This document shows positions 47,184 to 61,612 of a stretch of DNA of 64,000 bases, one piece after another. Every line of letters starts with the position of its first letter. The stretch's first letter is position 1. The notes under the pieces are model-generated. The model was not told where the DNA came from and searched no databases. It was given only the letters and a program-made list of their open reading frames with translations. The position numbers and the translations under genes were made by a program. The stretch spans positions 1,853,394 through 1,917,393 of the forward strand of contig VXAI01000140.1 in the NCBI GenBank assembly GCA_013399305.1. Reading direction: 5' to 3'. The DNA comes from Rostratula benghalensis (lineage: Eukaryota > Chordata > Aves > Charadriiformes > Rostratulidae).

Positions 47184-47303
47184 ATGTGTATGAGAAGAGC
47201 ACGGGCAAAACCAGCATTTTGTTCCCTGTGTGAAGAACCCCATTTGCCAACAAGGCATGTTCACCCTCTTTCCCCCCATGGTTTAACTCATCCTGGTGGA
47301 TAT
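47184..47303 (+). repeat. 120-bp dispersed direct repeat, copy 2
   Basis: The partner of 45701-45820, in the same orientation, about 96% identical, with no similarity outside the shared block. Confidence 0.93.
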
Positions 47304-49994
47304 CAGCAACATTTGTGTCAGCACGAACTATTGACTTGGCTTGTTCTTATTAAACAAAACAGCATATAATCCCCTTTCTTAAAACTGCTAAACTCTTAGT
47401 CTCTATAATTTCTTGTAGCACTGAGTTTTATAATCTAATTATCTACTGTGTACACAAGTGCTTGATTTTGATTCTACCAACTTTCCTTTTCCTTGTCTTC
47501 CAATACATGCAGAACCAACATTCAGATTCCTCTCTAGACGGTTATTATTTTCTGGATTTAACTTTCTTCCAAAAAAAAGCCAAAACAAAACAAAAAACAA
47601 GTTTTGCATTAGCAAATTAATATTTAAGATAGAAATATGCACATGAAATGGACCATTATGGAAGTATTAAAGCCACTATTCATTTAGAAGACTTTATAGT
47701 GTACTTGTCCACCTTCCCTCATTTCAGGTTCTTTTTTGTATCATCTTCTCAGATTTAAGAAAAATACTTTTTCCTGTCAGGCATCACTGCCTATACAAAG
47801 CTGGGACCTCCTTCACTCCTAACACACATCTTATTACTTAGAATATATACTTAGATGGATAAAATGGTCTGCAAGCATTTATAGAAGGTAAGAATGCAAA
47901 GGGCTTACTTTATTGACAACCCCAAATAACTTCTGGAATAACATCATCTCTACAACATAGACAGGGCTAGCTGTATAAAATATAGCCTATTGAAACTCCA
48001 GCACCACTTCTTTCCACCTCTACCCAAGAAGGAACACGAAGAGAGCAGAGCTAGAAATCCTGCAACGTGCTGAAAAGAAAAGCAAGCAGCACATAGCATA
48101 AAATATCATAATTTGCTTGCCAGTGCTTCTTACAGCAGTAACTAACCAGCTGCCTGCTGCCCTTCACACATAACCCTTGCATGGAGGCTTACTGTAAACA
48201 CAGAAGCACTGCTCAGCTTGACAGTATTCCATCTGTCCATGGAAGAGATTTTATAGGAATATATATGTGCATGAGTAAGCCAGCCAAGGGGCTCAGCTAC
48301 CACAAAATCCACAGCATGCAGCACCAAGAAGGAAGGGGGGCAGGGTGGGGGGTTGTTAGGCATTAAACGAAGCAAGAAATGAAGGCTCTAGGGTAAAACT
48401 TCATGTGCTATAACCCACATTGATGCTGAATCACTGTCTGATGTTGCTTTATTTAAAAAAATAGTGTGGGATGACGAAAGTGTGCTATATTTTATACTCA
48501 CACTCTGTTATTAAAGGCTTATGAGTCAGTATTTTTTGTGTTTTTACTCTGCAGCTCATCAGCTGCACACCAATGAGCTCAGTAAGTAAAAAAGCAGAGA
48601 AACGGGCAAAAAATGAGGCCTGAATTAAGACACACAGAAAACTAGTTTAAATCCAGCATGACATGCCTTACTGATATCATTTTTTTTGGTCATAGGCTTT
48701 AGAATGTTTCATCTGGACCCACGTGGTGAGGTGCAAGCCAAAGGTTACAAAAAGGAAGCAAGGAGACACTGAGAGCAGTGTGTGAACATAAAGGTGGGGA
48801 CTAAGTAACCACACAGAAAATCAGAAAGAAAAACCTCCACGACGACACTGCAGAAAACAGTCAGAAGATGGTAATAGCTGTCCAGGCAGTAGTAGTATGT
48901 CCTCCCTCATCACACAGCTATAGGAGCATCCCTGGCTCCAGGCACTGGATCCACTCTAAGCTGTTCTCTCCCAGATAACTGCTCATCCCTACTCACCACC
49001 ACCTGTTCAGTTCTTCAGTTCCAAATTGGCCATGGCAGAGTTGGGTAGGAACAAGTTGCACCCTCTCACAGCAGTAAGTCTGGCTTCTGCTCTAAGCAGA
49101 GTCCTGAGAGCACAGCAAGGAAGACAACCTCTCATTTCAACAGCACCAGCATCCCCTTTTTTTCCTCCTCTGTTCCACCAGCCAGAGGATTCTTTGAGAA
49201 TCGTTTCTCTGCTGCCTACTCCTAACAGCTTCAAAGTCAGAAAATAAATTCAGAAGCCATAAGAGACCATGGCAATCAGGTCTCTGTATCTCATTTTCTC
49301 TTGCTGCACTTCAGTGACAGGCCTTTTGGATCCAATGAAGTCTAGGTCATTGTTTTAGCACACAGTCATGCTGTATGTCTGAGAAAAGGTTTGATGACAG
49401 TAAGAAATGTGTAGTGAAACCCCCCCGGTGAAAAGGAGAAACCTGGACTGTGCACAAATGACCACTGGTGTAGCGTGTGCCCAGAAGAAGCTGAACTACA
49501 CAGTAAGAATTGAGGGCTCTGAGGGTCCTCAAGCAGTTTTGTGTAACAGGACAGATGAATCTGACGTATTACAAGGCAAATTCTCTACTTTTAGAATCAC
49601 ACCATGAAAAAAAAAAAAGTAAAAATCTTGCTAATAGGCTAACAAAGAAACATCCTTCATTACTGTGCAAGCTCACTGCTTAGGCCATGCAGGTAGTTCA
49701 TAGAGGCTACTTTACCTAATATCCATCCCATTCAGACATGTTCAAGAGATACTGGTATTTCAGCACACAGTGCTCTGGCACATGTTGCTTACATAAGCCA
49801 TCCCTGTACACTGGTAATAAAAGAGCATTCCCTGATTATTTATTTATGCAGCTCCAGGGGCATGTTTGCTCTCAGCAGTAACTATGATGAATTACATAAA
49901 AGCATCCTCAGAGTGGGAGGAACACTCATGGACAAACACGGTACCAACATGTGGCATGATGTAAACATGTCTTTCAGGCACCAGAAGGTAAAGC
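47304..49994. other. Probable SHLD1 intron, no recognised feature
   Basis: AT-rich DNA with short homopolymers. No exon or repeat family recognised. Confidence 0.45.
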
Positions 49995-50292
49995 TTCTAC
50001 AACTTACTGAAAGGAGGGCATAGCTAGGTGTGGTTGGTCTCTTCTCCTAAGGAATAGGCAATAGGACAAGAAGAAACAGCCTCAAATTGTGCCAGGGGAC
50101 ATTTGGGATGGATATTGGGAAAAATTTCTTCACTGCAAAGGTTATCAAGCATTGGAACAGGCTGCCCAGGGAAGTGGTGGAGAAGCTGTGGTGCTGAGGG
50201 ACACGGGTTAGCTGTGGGCTTGGCAGTGTAAGGTTAATGGTTGGTCTCAATGATCTTTATGGTCCCTTCCAACCTCGAGGATTCTATGATTC
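49995..50292 (+). mobile_element. CR1 LINE, 3' end with internal deletion (+)
   Basis: Starts at the TCTACAACTTACTGAAAGG block and continues with GGTTGGTCTCTTCTCC, GGATATTGGGAAAAATTTC and GGAACAGGCTGCCCAGGGAAG. After GTGGTGGAGA it jumps to AGCTGTGGTGCTGAGGGAC, so the block normally between them (present at 25747-25795) is deleted. It ends TCTATGATTC. Confidence 0.94.
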
Positions 50293-53200
50293 CCAGTGCA
50301 AGCAGTGAGACTGGGTGCCAGGCAGGTGAAACATGCATTCACTTGAGAAAATCAAGCAGAAATGAAAGCCACTGCCAGCAAATCAGCATATTTAAAAGAA
50401 CAAACATGGAAACAAGAGGTTTTAAAGAGACTTGAGGAGTGCCACTTCTTATCTACACACTGTAACCTCCAAGTATCAAATTGCCTCTAAACCACAAACA
50501 CTGCTCACAACCCGATGGGATGTGATAAGCTCCAGAGCACCTGATGAAATGCGTGAAGCCAGGGTTTCCTGGGAGCCCTGCAGCACTGTCACCCAGGTTC
50601 TCTGCCTTGTGTAGAGCTGCATTTCAGACTGACGCACCTACAATACTTCCCCCAACACTTGAGCTAACCTGGGTGACCCACACAGGGCCATGCTATGAAA
50701 TAAATCCCTTGGCAGGCTGGCACAGCACAGCTTACCATGCAATTCGCCCTTTCTCATTGTCCTGTCCAAGTCAGACATCCTTCATGATTTAAATTGGGAT
50801 TTTATGCCACTGTTACAGATCTTTAGCACCCACGCATAAGTGATGCCGCTGACAAGCGAAGACAGCAAGGCAGACTCTGCAGACAGCAGGGAACAGTGAT
50901 GCTGGTTTTACACAACAAAGTTATCACAACCATTTCACAGCATGTTTCACAGCTGCTCTTATTGTATATTGTACTTCAGTATAAAATGCACGCCCTGGCC
51001 CTTATGCATACACCACTCAAGATTGCCTTGTAGCTGCTCCTCTCAACTGGCAAGTAAAACTAAATTTTCACTGAAATCGTTTCCTAGAAAAGGAAGAAAA
51101 AAAGCAGAACTCGAAATGGGACCAGTCTAACCTAGACACCCTGCAGCAGGGTCTGCAGGAGCTGGAGTCCAATCCCTTTGTGTTCACATTCTCCTCTGTG
51201 GTCTTTGACCCTCATGTCTGTGAACCTTTCAACACAAGCTACTTACATGATTTTAAAGCTAAAAATACATCCTAGAGGTTTTGGTTTTTTCTTTAAAAAA
51301 AAAAAAAAAGGGAAAACAAACCTTTTTCTCCACAGTAGCAGAAAGTGAACTTCTTTCTTCGTTCTCAATGTTTCAAACAGAACACTCACTGCTCAGACAT
51401 AGATTGAAATCCGGTTTCATATTATTTGTTTCAGACACATACCAGCACCAAAAACTGGACCAGACTTTTACAGGCACCCAGTGCTGCGATAGAAGTGGGA
51501 GTGCTTGTGGATTTCACATCAGAAAGAAGAGATGAAGGGAAGCAGACACTCAGTATGCTGTGGGGAGGGGGGCAGCTCCTCGTCCTACACAAGAGTAGAC
51601 TTGGAAGGACATGTCCAGATCTTCTCTCAGGTGTCACAGCCTCTGTCCATCAGATCATGGGGAAATCCTGTCGCAGCTTTGGTGCTGCAGAGAAGGACCA
51701 GTTTATGAAACCCTCTCCTACAGGTCAGTGAATACAGATTCTCAAGCTGGGAAACAGCCCAGCAGAGAAGCAAAGTCTGTCTCCTTGCAGCACGGCCTTT
51801 CTCCAGACTCTGCAATGAAGTCTGTAAGAAAAAAAATTATGATGGTGTCCTCTTACTGCACAGAGGTGCTACCCAAAGACACTGCTACATCAGGAGAGCA
51901 GATGATATTTTCCCAACCCTCTGTGCTTTGCTTGGTGAAATGATTTTGGGATACCTGGATCTAAACATGAAGACACTAATCAAGTCACTTTCCAATGATG
52001 AGAAGTACAGCTATGGAAAGTAATCTAGGAATTCTGAATATAAAAAACATAACTTGTCTGAAAAAGAGGAAACTTAGTGCGGTTCAAATGGTAAGCCAAG
52101 GTATCAGGTAAAGATGGATTGCTGCCCAGCTCCCACACTCATGTAGAATATTCTTTCCATCACCGCCATTGCTATCCATCTTCCCATACCCTTCCAGCCC
52201 CACAGTTACATCAGTGATTGTTCCTAGAGCTTCTCAGCTTTGAAAAAATGACAAAATTAATCAAACACTATTACCTAGACATCAAACAACAAATTGATTT
52301 TGCACAGGCTTCCTGGCCCTTCCCTCTGCCGCAGAGAGACTTTAGTTTCCTGTTTCCCTTTCCTGCATCCTGCACTTCCATTCAATGCTTATCCTTTCTG
52401 TTGGCACTTCAGTACCCTTGCACAGAGCCACAATATTGCTGAAGGGAGCAGAGTCAGGCAGTGAAGCAGCTGAGGATCTCTGCACGAGCAGCCTGGGCTT
52501 TTGGTCCCAGTCATGTGCAGGAAATGACACCCGCTGCTTGCTCAAACCTAGCACCTGACTGAGAAGTAAATGGTAAAAGCAGTCCCTGGGCAAGACCAAG
52601 ACAATGAGGCAAACCAAGACACTTTAAGAATCTAACAGAACTTGAAGAATTGATACTACAGCTTTGGACTAAAATAACTGCCAGAGGAAATAAGAATTTC
52701 CAACCCCTGGCTCTGACAAGCTCATGTTGTGGCATGGCAGGCTTTACTGCTTTAGAGCATTTGGTAAAGCCCTTGCAGCCATACACAGAAGCATGGAAGA
52801 ACACCCAAACCAGTGGTATCATGGGCATTAATACATTCTGGAGTCATGCTCTTTAAGGACTAAACAAGGAATGATACTTAATTGCTAACATAGTGTTCTA
52901 GGCCATAGCTTCCATGCTGGTTTCCTAAGAGACACACCAGATGCCACACAGACCTGTTAACATGGGCTTTTCCTGAAGATTACAGAGCCCAACTAAAGAC
53001 AATTTATAGACAAATTTGTTTCAGACAGGAGCTCAGTGTAGTGACAGCAGCCATCTTGAGTGGACCTTTGTCCACTCAGTACTTCAGTAAGCACCCTGCT
53101 ACCTACAGCAGCATCCAGTTGCTCCAGGACAGATCCACTTCCACCGATGACTCTGAGGGGTGAGGAACAGAGCTAATGTTTTAGAAAAACTAATCAGGGC

Positions 53201-55649
53201 TACAAAAGATGCTTCAAGCAGAGAAGACACTTCACACTATATACACAGCAAAAGATATTTACAGAATAGGGAAGCCCAGGGAAGCACCCATTAAGGTGCA
53301 ACCCAAAGCAAGGATCAGCTTTTCAGCCATGTCTGCCCTGTATTTTAACCTTTACAGAGCCAGTAGCCAAAGACACCTCCACATCAACCTGGTATCAGTC
53401 TGTATCTTGGTCAGTAAGAATTCTTGAGGTCTTCTTGTACTACCTTAGAAGTTCTTATTTGTCCCCATAATATTTAATGGCATCGTGGTGGTTACAAATG
53501 ATGGCTGAAAGGCAAAGGCTTTAAGAGTCTGAACTTGTCTATCATTCCTCTATAAAATACATATTTGAATGGTTTCTGCTCCAAATCTATCATTTTCTGT
53601 CTCAAAGGAGTCCACACCTGCACTTTGGACGATGGAAAATGATTTATAAGGAGTTGAATGCAGTCTTGTTCTCTGTCACTTATTTACAGGATTTAATTCC
53701 TCCTTATTTAAACAGCTAACGTTCACTGGCCTGGTTGAGATAAAACAGCATTGGCATGAGTATTTACAAAACTGCCTCACAGCCTCTTGAGGAACAATTG
53801 CTATAATGACATTACTGCATCTTGAATTAAATTAGGTCACAGCAATGGACAAACACTGATAGCTACGATGAGAGAAATAAAAGCCCAGATTGGAATGACA
53901 GTTCAGATAAAGATAAGGCAGAAACGGTCCCCAGGGACTCTTGGAATAGTCAGGGCAAGAGGAGATTAAAAGATCCCAGTCCCGGGGGGGGCACAGCTCT
54001 GCCCACCTATTACAGGTCCCACTGCCTGGCAACAATGTGGCTGAGAGCATGGCTGTGTGCCCCTCTCACACCAGACAACTGGTAAAATATAAATGAGATC
54101 TAAAATAGTTTTAAAAAATCCATTTTGTTTGCATATGCCGTGTGTGCTCTTTCTCGAGCTGTATGACATTCCACAGCTAACAGCCAGACTGCTGTCGTCA
54201 GCTGAAAGTAAAGCATTCACAGTCGGTCATCTCCAGTAGATGGAGCTTTAAGAGAAGCTACAAATGCATTCGTTGTAGTAGTGAAATCAGCTATATGGCA
54301 CCTTGAAATTAGGTATGAGCTTTTGTGCAGCCTCCTTTTTGAAATGAATACTAATGATGGTTTGTCACTACAACGTTTTATATGGATACGCAGATTCCCC
54401 TACACACAGTAAATCCCTGCACTGGCTACTGAAGCAGGATCACATTTATTCTGCTGAACCTGACTCACAGGCCTCCCTGAGCTTTTTAAATCACTAAACC
54501 ATGTTTTCACATTTCAGTTTAGCTATTTCAAGTCTAAGCCAAACCCTTGAGCCTTATAAGCAGGAATGACTGGAAAACCACCTTGGAAAATACAAGGACT
54601 ACAGGCACAGCAAACATCACAGGCAGATGCAGAGCAAACATTTTATTGAAAACTGTGCCAGCAGGGTTTTGAAAGTAAAGCCAATAAAAATGATGAAGTT
54701 TCCTGAAATGAAAGTCCAGCAGCAACAGTTGATTTAGGGATCAGTTGAAGGCTCAATAAGCAGCACAGCATGGGAGGACAGCATTTAGGACTTTCAGTCT
54801 TTAATTACAGGCTGACAGAGTAAATATTTTCATGCTGTTTCAAGGACCATCTACTGAAAGGTCTGTATACCTTCTGAAACTGCATTACCCCAATGGGGCA
54901 TTATCCATGGCAGGTAAGTGGTTGAATGCAGACAATGGAGACATGGGGGAAAAAACAGCACCACAATTTAGCACAGCATAGGAGACAAGGCAGTGAAAAT
55001 GCAAAAGCAAGAAATATTACAAGGGAAGAAAAAAAGAGAACAAAGCATGTGAACAGACCGCAGTGAACAAAAATACCAGGAAGAGTGAAAGACAGCTTTG
55101 ACATACCTGCAAGGATCCTAGCATTGTACTACCAGGTAGTAAGAGATCTTTCAAGAGAGCACCTTTTTGAGAGCATAGGTTCAGTGCCCAGCAAGGAAAG
55201 ACTTCCTTTCCTCTTATACAGGTACCAAACTGGGGAGAAAAAGAGATTAAAAAAACAAAATCCAGGAAAACAATGCACAAAGCAAGGAGACTGCTCTCAG
55301 CTGTGTCACAGACACTGCACTGTGCATGATTTTGTCCTCACATCTCTAGAAGATCATGGACAAGCTGGAAGGGACACACAAAAGGATAGTCTAAAACTGC
55401 CTATAAAGTCTTGGAATGGCTTTTCTTTGAGATAAAAATAAAATGCACCATGTATCTTTAGCCTGGAAAAAATAAAACAAGGTAAATGTGGAGGATGTCT
55501 GTAAGACCACAAATAGCTTGGAGGAAGAAACAACAGTGATCATACACTGTTTCTTGGCCTGCAGGAACTCAGGGGGATCAAAGGAAACCAAAGATGCAAA
55601 ACAGAGACAGTGGATCCCTACAGTCCCACTCCCACATCAAGAGAGAAAG
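50293..55649. other. Probable SHLD1 intron or flank, no recognised feature
   Basis: Mostly AT-rich single-copy-looking DNA with an A15 run near 51296. No gene recognised; open frames such as 51426-51943 (+) overlap each other and lack motifs. Confidence 0.45.
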
Positions 55650-55850
55650 AGAGGTCCAGAAGAAGTTAGACAAATTCCTGGAAGGACCATTCATCAGGAG
55701 CTAATGAAACAGTGATATGCCATAGGTGGCTCCTACACCAGAAGTCCTGGAATCTAAATGCTTGCAAGGGTGGGATCATTTCTGCTTGTAATGCTCTTAA
55801 ATATCACTGGTACCTGCTGCTGAAGACAAACTACCAACTTTGGGCACCCT
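55650..55850 (+). mobile_element. Possible ancient CR1/L3-like repeat remnant (+)
   Basis: A chain of blocks (GAAGTTAGACAAATTCCTGGA, TAATGAAACAGTGAT, GGGATCATTTCTGCTTG, CTGGTACCTGCTGCTGAAGACA) has the order and spacing of an old, widespread sauropsid LINE-tail repeat. That repeat usually ends in a GGGCTAGATGGACC-like segment, which is missing or eroded here. Divergence is high and the call rests on remembered block order. An AATAAA follows at 55909. Confidence 0.4.
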
Positions 55851-58800
55851 CATACTACCCTGTCCTGTGTTTTCTTCCTTGGAGATGCTTCCTGTTGTAT
55901 TGTGTGTCAATAAAGAACTGACAAAACTTCTTAAATCCTCATTTGCATGAGGCCTTGTCAATCAGACTCTGACACACATTTTTTGCACACATGAAAACAA
56001 AAGCCTCACTAAAAATCTTATCAATATAAGGGATCAGCAACATAGATTCGGTTAGTGAGCCTGGCTACCTCTAGCACATCTAGCAACTCGGTATCCAGGC
56101 TCTAGATCACATAGTGCACTACAACAACTCCACTTCATGTTCACAAGGTACAGACTTTACTTTTGAAATGGAAAATAACCAAAAGAGTTATAAGCTACAT
56201 CAGAAACACATCTTTTTTTCTCAATAGTGACGGGGACAAATGTGTTCTCTGATTCATGGCTTAATGGTTCTATTGGGGAGCATTTACTGTTCCTTACTCT
56301 GAACTTCGTTTCACATGCTCTGACCAAGCAAGGAGATGTTTCCCTCAGAAGTTTAAAATGTCACGTTCTTTGTACATGGGTTGGGCAGGTACAAGGTGCT
56401 GCAGGGCTCTGTTAGCCCAGAAAGCAGCTAGAGACTTCCCTGTCCTCTGCATGGCAGTTAGCTACAGGGCACAGAATGGTTGCTGCCTCACAGAGCTAAC
56501 GTGAGTCAGAGGCACAGAACCCATGTGTATGAGATGCAGAGCCCACAGTAGCGAGGAGCAGAGCCCACAGCAACAGAGAGCCATGCCCAGGGTCACAGAG
56601 TGGTCAAAATGACTGATTTGACAGGAAAAGGAGCGCAAGAAGGTGAGACAAGAGAAGAATTTGGCTTTGAAAACATACAGTTTTGAATGTGTGGCCTGTT
56701 GGTTTGCTTCAGCTCATTCATTGGGATAGAAATCCTAGGTATATCATCCCCTTTTAAATACATGACAATGTCTTTGCAAAATGGTGATTTCAGGAAACTA
56801 AAAAGACTGTCTCTGGGAGTCTGGATCAGATCACAGATTTTCTCTTAGATTTCACCAGAAATATTTCCTGGGTACAAAACTGGCAAACCTTAAAGTGCAT
56901 GGATCTCCAGCCACAAGGTCTCCCCCCTCACCCATCAGGACTCAGCATTCAGTCCTAGAAAGCAGGTACATGTTGCCAGCTGGAATAAATGTATTAGTGC
57001 CATCAAGGCACAGGAAGTGTTCAGTCCTGCAGGAAGCCAAGCAGCGCAGCAGAAACTGCCATCAGGGGAAAGTTCTGGATCAGTGTGACCTGTGAAAGTT
57101 ACTGTCCAGGGCCATGAAAAATTCATCTTCATCACGCTTGTTAGAGCTGGAGAAGCTCTAAACCCAGCACCACAAACACACACATACACGTATCATCAAA
57201 AAAAACTCTCAAGCCAGTACCCCCAGTATCTGCCACAGATACCTACACTCTGTTGCATTTATTTACTCAAGCTGACTCATGAAGAAATGGGAATTCGTTA
57301 CAGGTTGGGCCCACTCCTGAAGCCACCATGCTCCTAGCTCCACAGTAATCCTGCAGTAGTTCTCAGTATAAGGCTACAGCACCCAGTTACAAATTTTATA
57401 GGCAACTGCTTAAGACTGACTTTAGGTAGGAAACAAACTCCCTGGCAACATACAAAACCTCTTAGAAACATGTAGAAACTTAGAACATTTAGTAACCACT
57501 GTTTAAAATTTGATGGGAGAGTTCCAGGTTGGAAATCTGCCTCTGTTTCTGCCACTCCATGGAAGCTGGAAAGGGTTTAATTAGCCTATATGCTCAATTA
57601 AGAACAATGTATGAAACAAAACAATAGTGATGGTCCCTCAAAGTCACTTTCAAATATACAAATTCCAAGTTCTGTATAGTGCCAGCATTTTTGAAGGACT
57701 CAAGGATAACATGCAGAACATGTAGTATGCTCCTTCCCGTGTTAAAAGGCTTGGTAATTAACAGCTGAAACTGTGTGCCTATCAAGCACGAACCTACCAA
57801 ATACTCTTTTTTTGAGAAGAAAATATTAAATATGTAGCAGAAGAGAATTCACTCTGAGCAGAAGATGGAACTCCAAACAAGTCAAGACAAAGCTGTAGCC
57901 CACAGCACCCAGTTGTGCTGCACAGTTTTTCCCCAGTGCCTCCAAGAACCAAACTCCCAAGCTCTCCTTTACACATAGAACCCCAGAATTCCATCAGACA
58001 ACTTGAGAACCGCAACTCCTGGTCTTTGTTCCTGAAGAGCATTTCCTCTAGGCTTGATTACTAATTATTAATAGTTTACTACAAACAGTTCATCTTCACA
58101 GAACATAGAGGTACTCAGAAACATTAAATTCTAAAAAGCAAGTCACATGTCTCAGTTCTTTTTGCTTACCGATGTAAGTATGGTGCTCTAATTCTCCTTA
58201 AAATAGAATTAGTATTCTTCCTTAGAGTGTCAAGGATAAAGTACTGTCTTTTTATCTCCCAGAACTTATTTTTGGCTTGAAGCCTTATGTAACACATTGC
58301 TGAAAAATAATTTACAAGAGATGTAAGACCTTCAGTGACTCAGTGTGGCTGAGTGCTTTATTTTTTGAGTAATGCAGTTTCTGTGTATTCCTTTTATGTA
58401 AGGCAGAGTGAATTCTACTCTGCAGTGCCATTCAATATTCAATGCAACTGGGCCACCAAGAGATGCTTGGCAAGTTAACATTGCCAAACTCACCAGAGAC
58501 ACATTGTCATCCAACCCACAGGCCTGCCCATGACTTCAGTGGAGCTGCATAAATTCAAGTCCACTGAACATCTGCCCCACTGGATCACAACACCTATACA
58601 AAATTATTAGGAATTGAAACATTTCAACTTTTTTTTTCCTTTTGAGAAGACTAAGTACTAAAGAAAAGGTAGTGTTTTGATCGTATTTGAGAGTGTACTT
58701 GGTTAGAAATCATGAATAAAAAAAATAACAAAACATTCACTTGAAAACAGATGCTTCTTTGCTTTTGATAAGCTAAACAAATCACCCACCGTGACAAATA

Positions 58801-61612
58801 ACTGAATGTTTGTATCAGTATCGGGGGTCAAAGAGAGTTGCTAAAACCAAATCTTTTGGAAAGGCTAAAAAAAGTTACAGCTGTACCCACCAAAAAGGCA
58901 TGATGCAACCAAGCTTTAAAGACTCTTCAATTATGTGACAAAAACCAGATTCCAGCAGGGCTGGAACTGTGAGAGATAAAAGTAGGAAGGCTATTCCCAG
59001 ACAAAACCAAATACTTCACCAATAGGCAACATTAGCTACCTTATGCCAAGATCCATGCAGTAAACAATACACCACCAACCCTCCTAACAAGTGTTCCCTC
59101 ATCAGCCTTGGGGACCATTTCTCAAAAGAAGTGAACCTACGTGGGCCTGAGCTTGACACAATGACTTACAGCCCTGCCACTGGCTGCAGCAAAAAATAAA
59201 ACACCATTCCTCTAAGTTCCAAGCATGCAGGGCTAGTAACATAAGAAATGGGTGATATTACTCACTAGAGGGCAGCAGGAAACAAATCAAAATCAATAAA
59301 AACCCAATACTTCCCAAAAGAGGAGCCGTGATCTTCAGCAAGTCCAAGGAAGTTAGGCACAGCTCATCTGCCTAAAAAACCCATTAATTCAAATTATGTT
59401 CGGGATCAATCTTTCCAAGTGAAGAAGGTTTGGAAGTGGGAGAGCATGTTAACTTCCTGCAGTCAAAGGACTCTGTAAGAGCACAAAGCACCTTTGTGCA
59501 GCACCCTCCCCTTCATCTCCACATCAAGCCAAAAAGTAAAACATTCTTTGGGCAACCTGTATCTTTTGGTAAATGGCAGACTGTCAGAAGTTTCTGTATC
59601 TAACCACAGCAGCCAGGAATACATGTACAAATCCTTAGCTCAGCTTTGGCTCAGTCTGAAACTCCTGTTTGGGGTTCAGAAACTTAACATAGACCTCTTA
59701 AATGAGAATATACATAAAGGTCTTTAGCTTTCAGGTTGTCTTCAGCATGGCCAGACAAAAAGCCATTTTGAAAATTCTGCAATTTTGGTAGCAGTAGTAA
59801 CTCAGACAGCCAAACTGTAATTCCTATACCAAGTAATGAACGAATACACTGAGTTCTGAGCTGAACTGAATCTCCAAACACCCATCAAGCCCCAGCCCTG
59901 AAAAGGTTACTGCTGACATGACAAGTACAGCCTGCTCCTTTCATTTTCAGCTTCTACGTCAGCGCTTGTGTACAAGTCCCATACAGAAAAAGTGCAAGCC
60001 ATGCCAGACTCTGTAGTAAACACAATCCACTTCTGCAAATGTGATTAAGCAACTCTTGACAGGCAAGTGGAGGTGATAAACATGAGAGGGCATTTAAGGA
60101 CAAGTCAGAACACATGTACCAGTGTTAACGTGACTTCTTAGTTGCTAATAAAAGACATAATAACCCACTGCAAAACTACAGATTCACAGGGGCATTTTTT
60201 TTCCAGAGGAATCCCAGTTGCCCATAGAACTGACAGCTGCGTTAACAGGTTGATAATCTCTGCTTTAACACACATGCTTGGTTAATTGAAAACCCAGGAA
60301 GCAACTACAACAGCCCAAACACTATGACAACCTTTTATTTTTAAACTGGGATAATCTTGCCATCACGTGTCCTCTTGATTTGAGGGACAATTTCAGGAAC
60401 AGTGCCATGGCTCAGTCGCACTCCAGGGAGGCTCCTGTGAAGCGGTTCTTCTCCACTTTCCCCAAGCCCTCACTACTTGTTCCAACCAGACTACTCTTGA
60501 AGGAAGCCTTAAAAAAACCATGACTGATCAAAAGGACCCTACAGCCTGGCTCCTGCAGGGGAAAAGTGATAAATTCTCCAACACTGCTTTTTCCAAAAGC
60601 CACTATTCTGTAAAGACTGTAACCCCATATTAAAGACAGGACATGTTTTTCAGACGGCTGTGTCTTGAATATCCCTGTTGCTGACAGGAAGAGCAGCTGT
60701 CTCTGTCTCATCCACACATGCACCAGCAAGCACCACACATGGCTTCCCAGTGAGTGGGGCCAATTCCCTGAGCTGACTCCTCACCTGGCACCTGAGTTCT
60801 GGTGCTAAGGATGGAGCAGGAACAAGAAGCATGGTCAAGGCCAGATGGGGACTGTGGCTGCAGGAGAGAGGTCAGGGTAATCCATGGAGAACAGCAGAAG
60901 GTAAGACTGGCTTCAAATCTGAAGGAAATTGCAGGAATTGAAGTAGTGCTTTTGGTGATGCAATTAAATGGTGAACACCTTTATCCCTCCAAACTGGCTT
61001 TTTTTTTTTTTTTTTTTTTAAGCTAGACAGATCTCAGATTCACACAGGCTGTTCAGCAACACTGGTTTCCTGCTCCACCCAGTCTCTCCAGCATCAGTCT
61101 TTCTCTCCTACTGTCATCCTTCCTCTATTGTCTCTGTTCCTGTGAGAAAACACATGAACATTTTCCATATATCTTCCCCTTCCACTGGGTGACCCTGTTT
61201 ACACATCCATTCCCCTAAGGACACAAGCTTTTTAACTGCTTTTCATTACAAAGAAAAAAGTGCTTAAGGGAGAAGCTACAGGAAGAAGGAGACCTGTTCC
61301 CCTAGGACTGACAGCCCCAGGGAGCAGGATGGAGCTGAGCTCTGTCCACACTACAGACAGGCAAATTCCCAGGCAAGGAGCCATGGCTGACCTCCCCCAG
61401 GGTGTCCCAGGTTTGCCTCCACAGGGCAAACCCAGCACAGGCAGAGGCCAGGACCCTGCTGGCACCACACTCATAGACTAATCCCTAACCCTTTTTTAGG
61501 CTGCAGTTTTTTTCAGGCAAAGTCTATGTTTCTGTTGTCCCTGGTATGCTCTGGTTCAGGGCCCTACAAGAAAAAGGGACATTGCCAGTGACTTATTTAA
61601 TTGTAAACAACC
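55851..61612. other. Probable SHLD1 intron or flank; T21 run, otherwise no recognised feature
   Basis: A T21 run is at 60999-61019 and two imperfect copies of a GCAGAGCCCACAG motif lie near 56536 and 56560. The 5-mer CAACC at 61608-61612 is the left target duplication of the following LTR. No exon recognised. Confidence 0.45.

Noticed and set aside
60412..60738. 108-codon minus-strand frame as the SHLD1 start exon
   Set aside because: It lacks any similarity to the SHLD1 N-terminus, and only a short coding start is expected upstream.
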